A DNA stretch of 19,375 nucleotides. Source: Methanobacterium sp. GTDB lineage: Archaea > Methanobacteriota > Methanobacteria > Methanobacteriales > Methanobacteriaceae. Shown one piece after another: positions 17,739 to 19,375 of this stretch. The stretch covers positions 1 to 19,375 of the forward strand of contig JAHKLQ010000138.1 of assembly GCA_020854975.1 (NCBI GenBank). The letters run 5' to 3'. Below the pieces are notes generated by a model, which saw nothing but the letters and a program-made list of their open reading frames with translations, did no database searches and had not been told where the DNA came from. Numbering within the stretch: the stretch's first letter is position 1; every line of letters starts with the position of its first letter. Both the position numbers and the translations under genes were made by a program.

Positions 17739-19375
17739 TTATACTCTCTCATAAATCGCCACCACCCCAAAAGATTTGATAATATGATAACCTTTAAGGT
17801 CAGGGTGGGGAGTACTGGTTGAATCTATATAATAATCCACACCATTTTTTTGAAGAAATTCGGCAAAATCATCTTGATTATTAAAAAACCTTGGAAATCC
17901 TCCGAGAATTTCTTTTTTAAGATGCCAGCTAACTGCATTAGGATAATCTGAACTGATTATTTTATTTTGATAATCATGATCATACTCTTTGATCCAGTCA
18001 CTGGAATAACCAATATCAACAGTAAAAGTTTTCTTAGGGGTATGGCCAACATAAGTCGCTGTTGCAGAAGATAAAAAAATTAAAGCAATGATTAAATAAA
18101 CAACCCCTGTTCTGAAGTTGGTATGTTTTACTGATTTAATTCTGGGTTCAATTAGGTTCATAAACTCACTAAAACCTAAAATAATGAAATATACAAGTGC
18201 AGGTGCCATGGTGATAAAGTATCTGTCCACTTTAAAGGGTAATATCCCATGAAATATTAGATAAGAACCAAACCAGGCTAGAAACATAAAATCAAAACTA
18301 AGTTTAGGGGGATGATGTTGATCTGTTCTGTTATTTAAAAATCTGTATGAAATGTATAACAAAGCAAATAACAGAATTTCACAGAAAATAAATGAGCTAT
18401 AATAAAAACTAATGATTAATGATATGATTAGAACTATCATTATTGTAATTTTAACCATATTATTGAAATTAATGGATGATTCATCTGTTTTTTTAAATCT
18501 TGAAGTTATACCTTTACCAATATAGGAAGAAAGCCCAATTAGAACTATAAAACCAATTATATATGATAATATGGTTGGATTACCTTGTGAAGGATTCATT
18601 ATCTGTTGATAGGTACCCATCAGAGGGCCTACAGAGATGTAGTTCAATAAATTCTGGAGATAATATAAAATATTGGGATTGTAGGCAACATCAGTGGTTC
18701 CACCTGATGAAGAAGTAACGATTGAAAATAATAAGTTATAGATGGAGCCAGTAGCTCCCAATTTCACAAAAAAGATCAGGGTAAGAGCTCCTAAAACTCC
18801 CAGTTCAATGATAATTCCTGTGACTATTTTTTTCTTATCTTCAATCTGTTTAAAATCATTTAAATTCATTAAAAAATAAAGAAACACAGGTAAAATAATT
18901 AAACCAGCTGTGAACCTGGCAAGGAAAGAAATTATAAAAAGTGGTAAAACAAAATATAAAAACCTTGAATCTCTTTTTAACCCAACAATCATGAAATAAA
19001 TGGTCCAAATCGAAAAAACAACTCCTGGAATATCAATACCACCACTAACCACCCAGGATATTACAACGGGTAATGAAATGAAAATTATACTACCTGTAAA
19101 ACTTTGAATGGCATTAAAACGTTCCTTTAAAAGCAGATATAATCCAACAACACCAATTATAGATACCAGACCAGTTACTACAAAAATGGAATCAATGGAC
19201 ACATATCCCATTCTAAAAATAAGAGAGGTTAAAAAAGGAATTAAGGGAGGTAAATAGGTGGTAACACCCCCACCATTTATACCTGCAAAAAAGAGTGCAT
19301 TGTTAAGATAGTTAAAAACATCCCAATACGGTACTCCTATCCTTATTTGAATAGTTAGAAGATAAGCAATTATCA
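17739..19375 (-). CDS. GT-C type glycosyltransferase-like polytopic membrane protein, 5' end outside the window
   Basis: The reading frame stays open to the right edge, so the gene is partial, with about 544 residues visible. I do not use the internal ATG at 19211. Upstream of it the frame encodes RIGVPYWDVFNYLNNALFF and GGGVTTYLPPLIPFL, which look like the first extracytoplasmic loop of GT-C enzymes; an acidic residue in that loop is usually catalytic (here the Asp of YWDVF). About eleven to twelve hydrophobic segments follow. A C-terminal soluble part of some 100 residues (VDIGYSSDWIKEYDHDY onward) comes last. Such proteins transfer sugars from lipid-phosphate donors to proteins or lipids at the cell surface. 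The sugar and acceptor are unknown. Lysine- and asparagine-rich, AT-rich coding contrasts with the neighbouring eha genes. It is probably unrelated in function to eha. Confidence 0.75.
   Translation of the reverse strand, partial: IIAYLLTIQIRIGVPYWDVFNYLNNALFFAGINGGGVTTYLPPLIPFLTSLIFRMGYVSIDSIFVVTGLVSIIGVVGLYLLLKERFNAIQSFTGSIIFISLPVVISWVVSGGIDIPGVVFSIWTIYFMIVGLKRDSRFLYFVLPLFIISFLARFTAGLIILPVFLYFLMNLNDFKQIEDKKKIVTGIIIELGVLGALTLIFFVKLGATGSIYNLLFSIVTSSSGGTTDVAYNPNILYYLQNLLNYISVGPLMGTYQQIMNPSQGNPTILSYIIGFIVLIGLSSYIGKGITSRFKKTDESSINFNNMVKITIMIVLIISLIISFYYSSFIFCEILLFALLYISYRFLNNRTDQHHPPKLSFDFMFLAWFGSYLIFHGILPFKVDRYFITMAPALVYFIILGFSEFMNLIEPRIKSVKHTNFRTGVVYLIIALIFLSSATATYVGHTPKKTFTVDIGYSSDWIKEYDHDYQNKIISSDYPNAVSWHLKKEILGGFPRFFNNQDDFAEFLQKNGVDYYIDSTSTPHPDLKGYHIIKSFGVVAIYERV

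Noticed and set aside
19209..19211. ATG at 19211 as the start of the membrane protein
   Set aside because: The frame stays open to the window edge, and the upstream residues form a plausible GT-C first loop, so the gene is partial rather than starting here.

Overview
This window comes from a hydrogenotrophic methanogen, most likely a mesophilic member of the Methanobacteriales (Methanobacterium-like). The evidence is a full eha gene cluster (energy-converting [NiFe] hydrogenase A), a formylmethanofuran:tetrahydromethanopterin formyltransferase paralogue, several polyferredoxins, a rhodanese-less archaeal ThiI, AT-rich spacers with TATA-box promoters and U-rich terminators, and Shine-Dalgarno sites matching archaeal 16S rRNA. 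Every gene I support lies on the minus strand, so transcription runs from high to low coordinates.

Layout in the direction of transcription. (1) 19375-17739: 3' portion of a multi-spanning GT-C type glycosyltransferase-like membrane protein that runs off the right edge. (2) 17738-17292: AT-rich spacer with candidate eha promoters. (3) 17291-7399: ehaA to ehaQ. Small membrane subunits A-H come first, then I, the NuoH-like J, K, L, hydrophilic M, hydrogenase small subunit N, large subunit O, and polyferredoxins P (six [4Fe-4S] motifs) and Q (ten motifs). (4) 7398-7113: spacer with four GTTTAAAC palindromes. (5) 7112-4274: ehaR (HAD-type hydrolase), ehaS (Ftr-like) and ehaT (PfkB-type kinase), tightly overlapped. 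With these, exactly 20 genes match the A-T gene count of the eha operon known from Methanothermobacter. (6) 4154-2762: a further six-motif polyferredoxin and a CBS-pair protein with their own promoter and a strong U-rich terminator. (7) 2558-1407: thiI, preceded by two 41-bp tandem repeats carrying an inverted repeat. (8) 1265-1: a CoA-disulfide reductase/NADH-oxidase-like flavoprotein cut by the left edge.

How it works together (known for the family plus inference): Eha is a membrane-bound hydrogenase that uses an ion gradient to reduce low-potential ferredoxin with H2. This replenishes electrons for the formylmethanofuran dehydrogenase step. H2 is oxidised at the Ni-Fe site in EhaO; electrons pass EhaN and the 16 clusters of EhaP and EhaQ. 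The membrane arm (EhaJ with an Mrp/NuoN-like set around EhaD, F, G and H) handles ions. EhaS is a paralogue of the enzyme just downstream of formylmethanofuran in CO2 reduction, so its place here ties the hydrogenase to that pathway. The kinase/phosphatase-like pair EhaT/EhaR has no role I can name.

Points deserving a second look are the Mrp-like reading of the small membrane subunits, loss of the usual acidic residue in EhaH, a possible AUU start for ehaQ, frequent UUG starts, a possible near-leaderless ehaA mRNA, operator-like palindromes before thiI, ehaR and ehaI, and the polyferredoxin-CBS pair. No RNA gene, CRISPR array, insertion sequence or integrase was seen.
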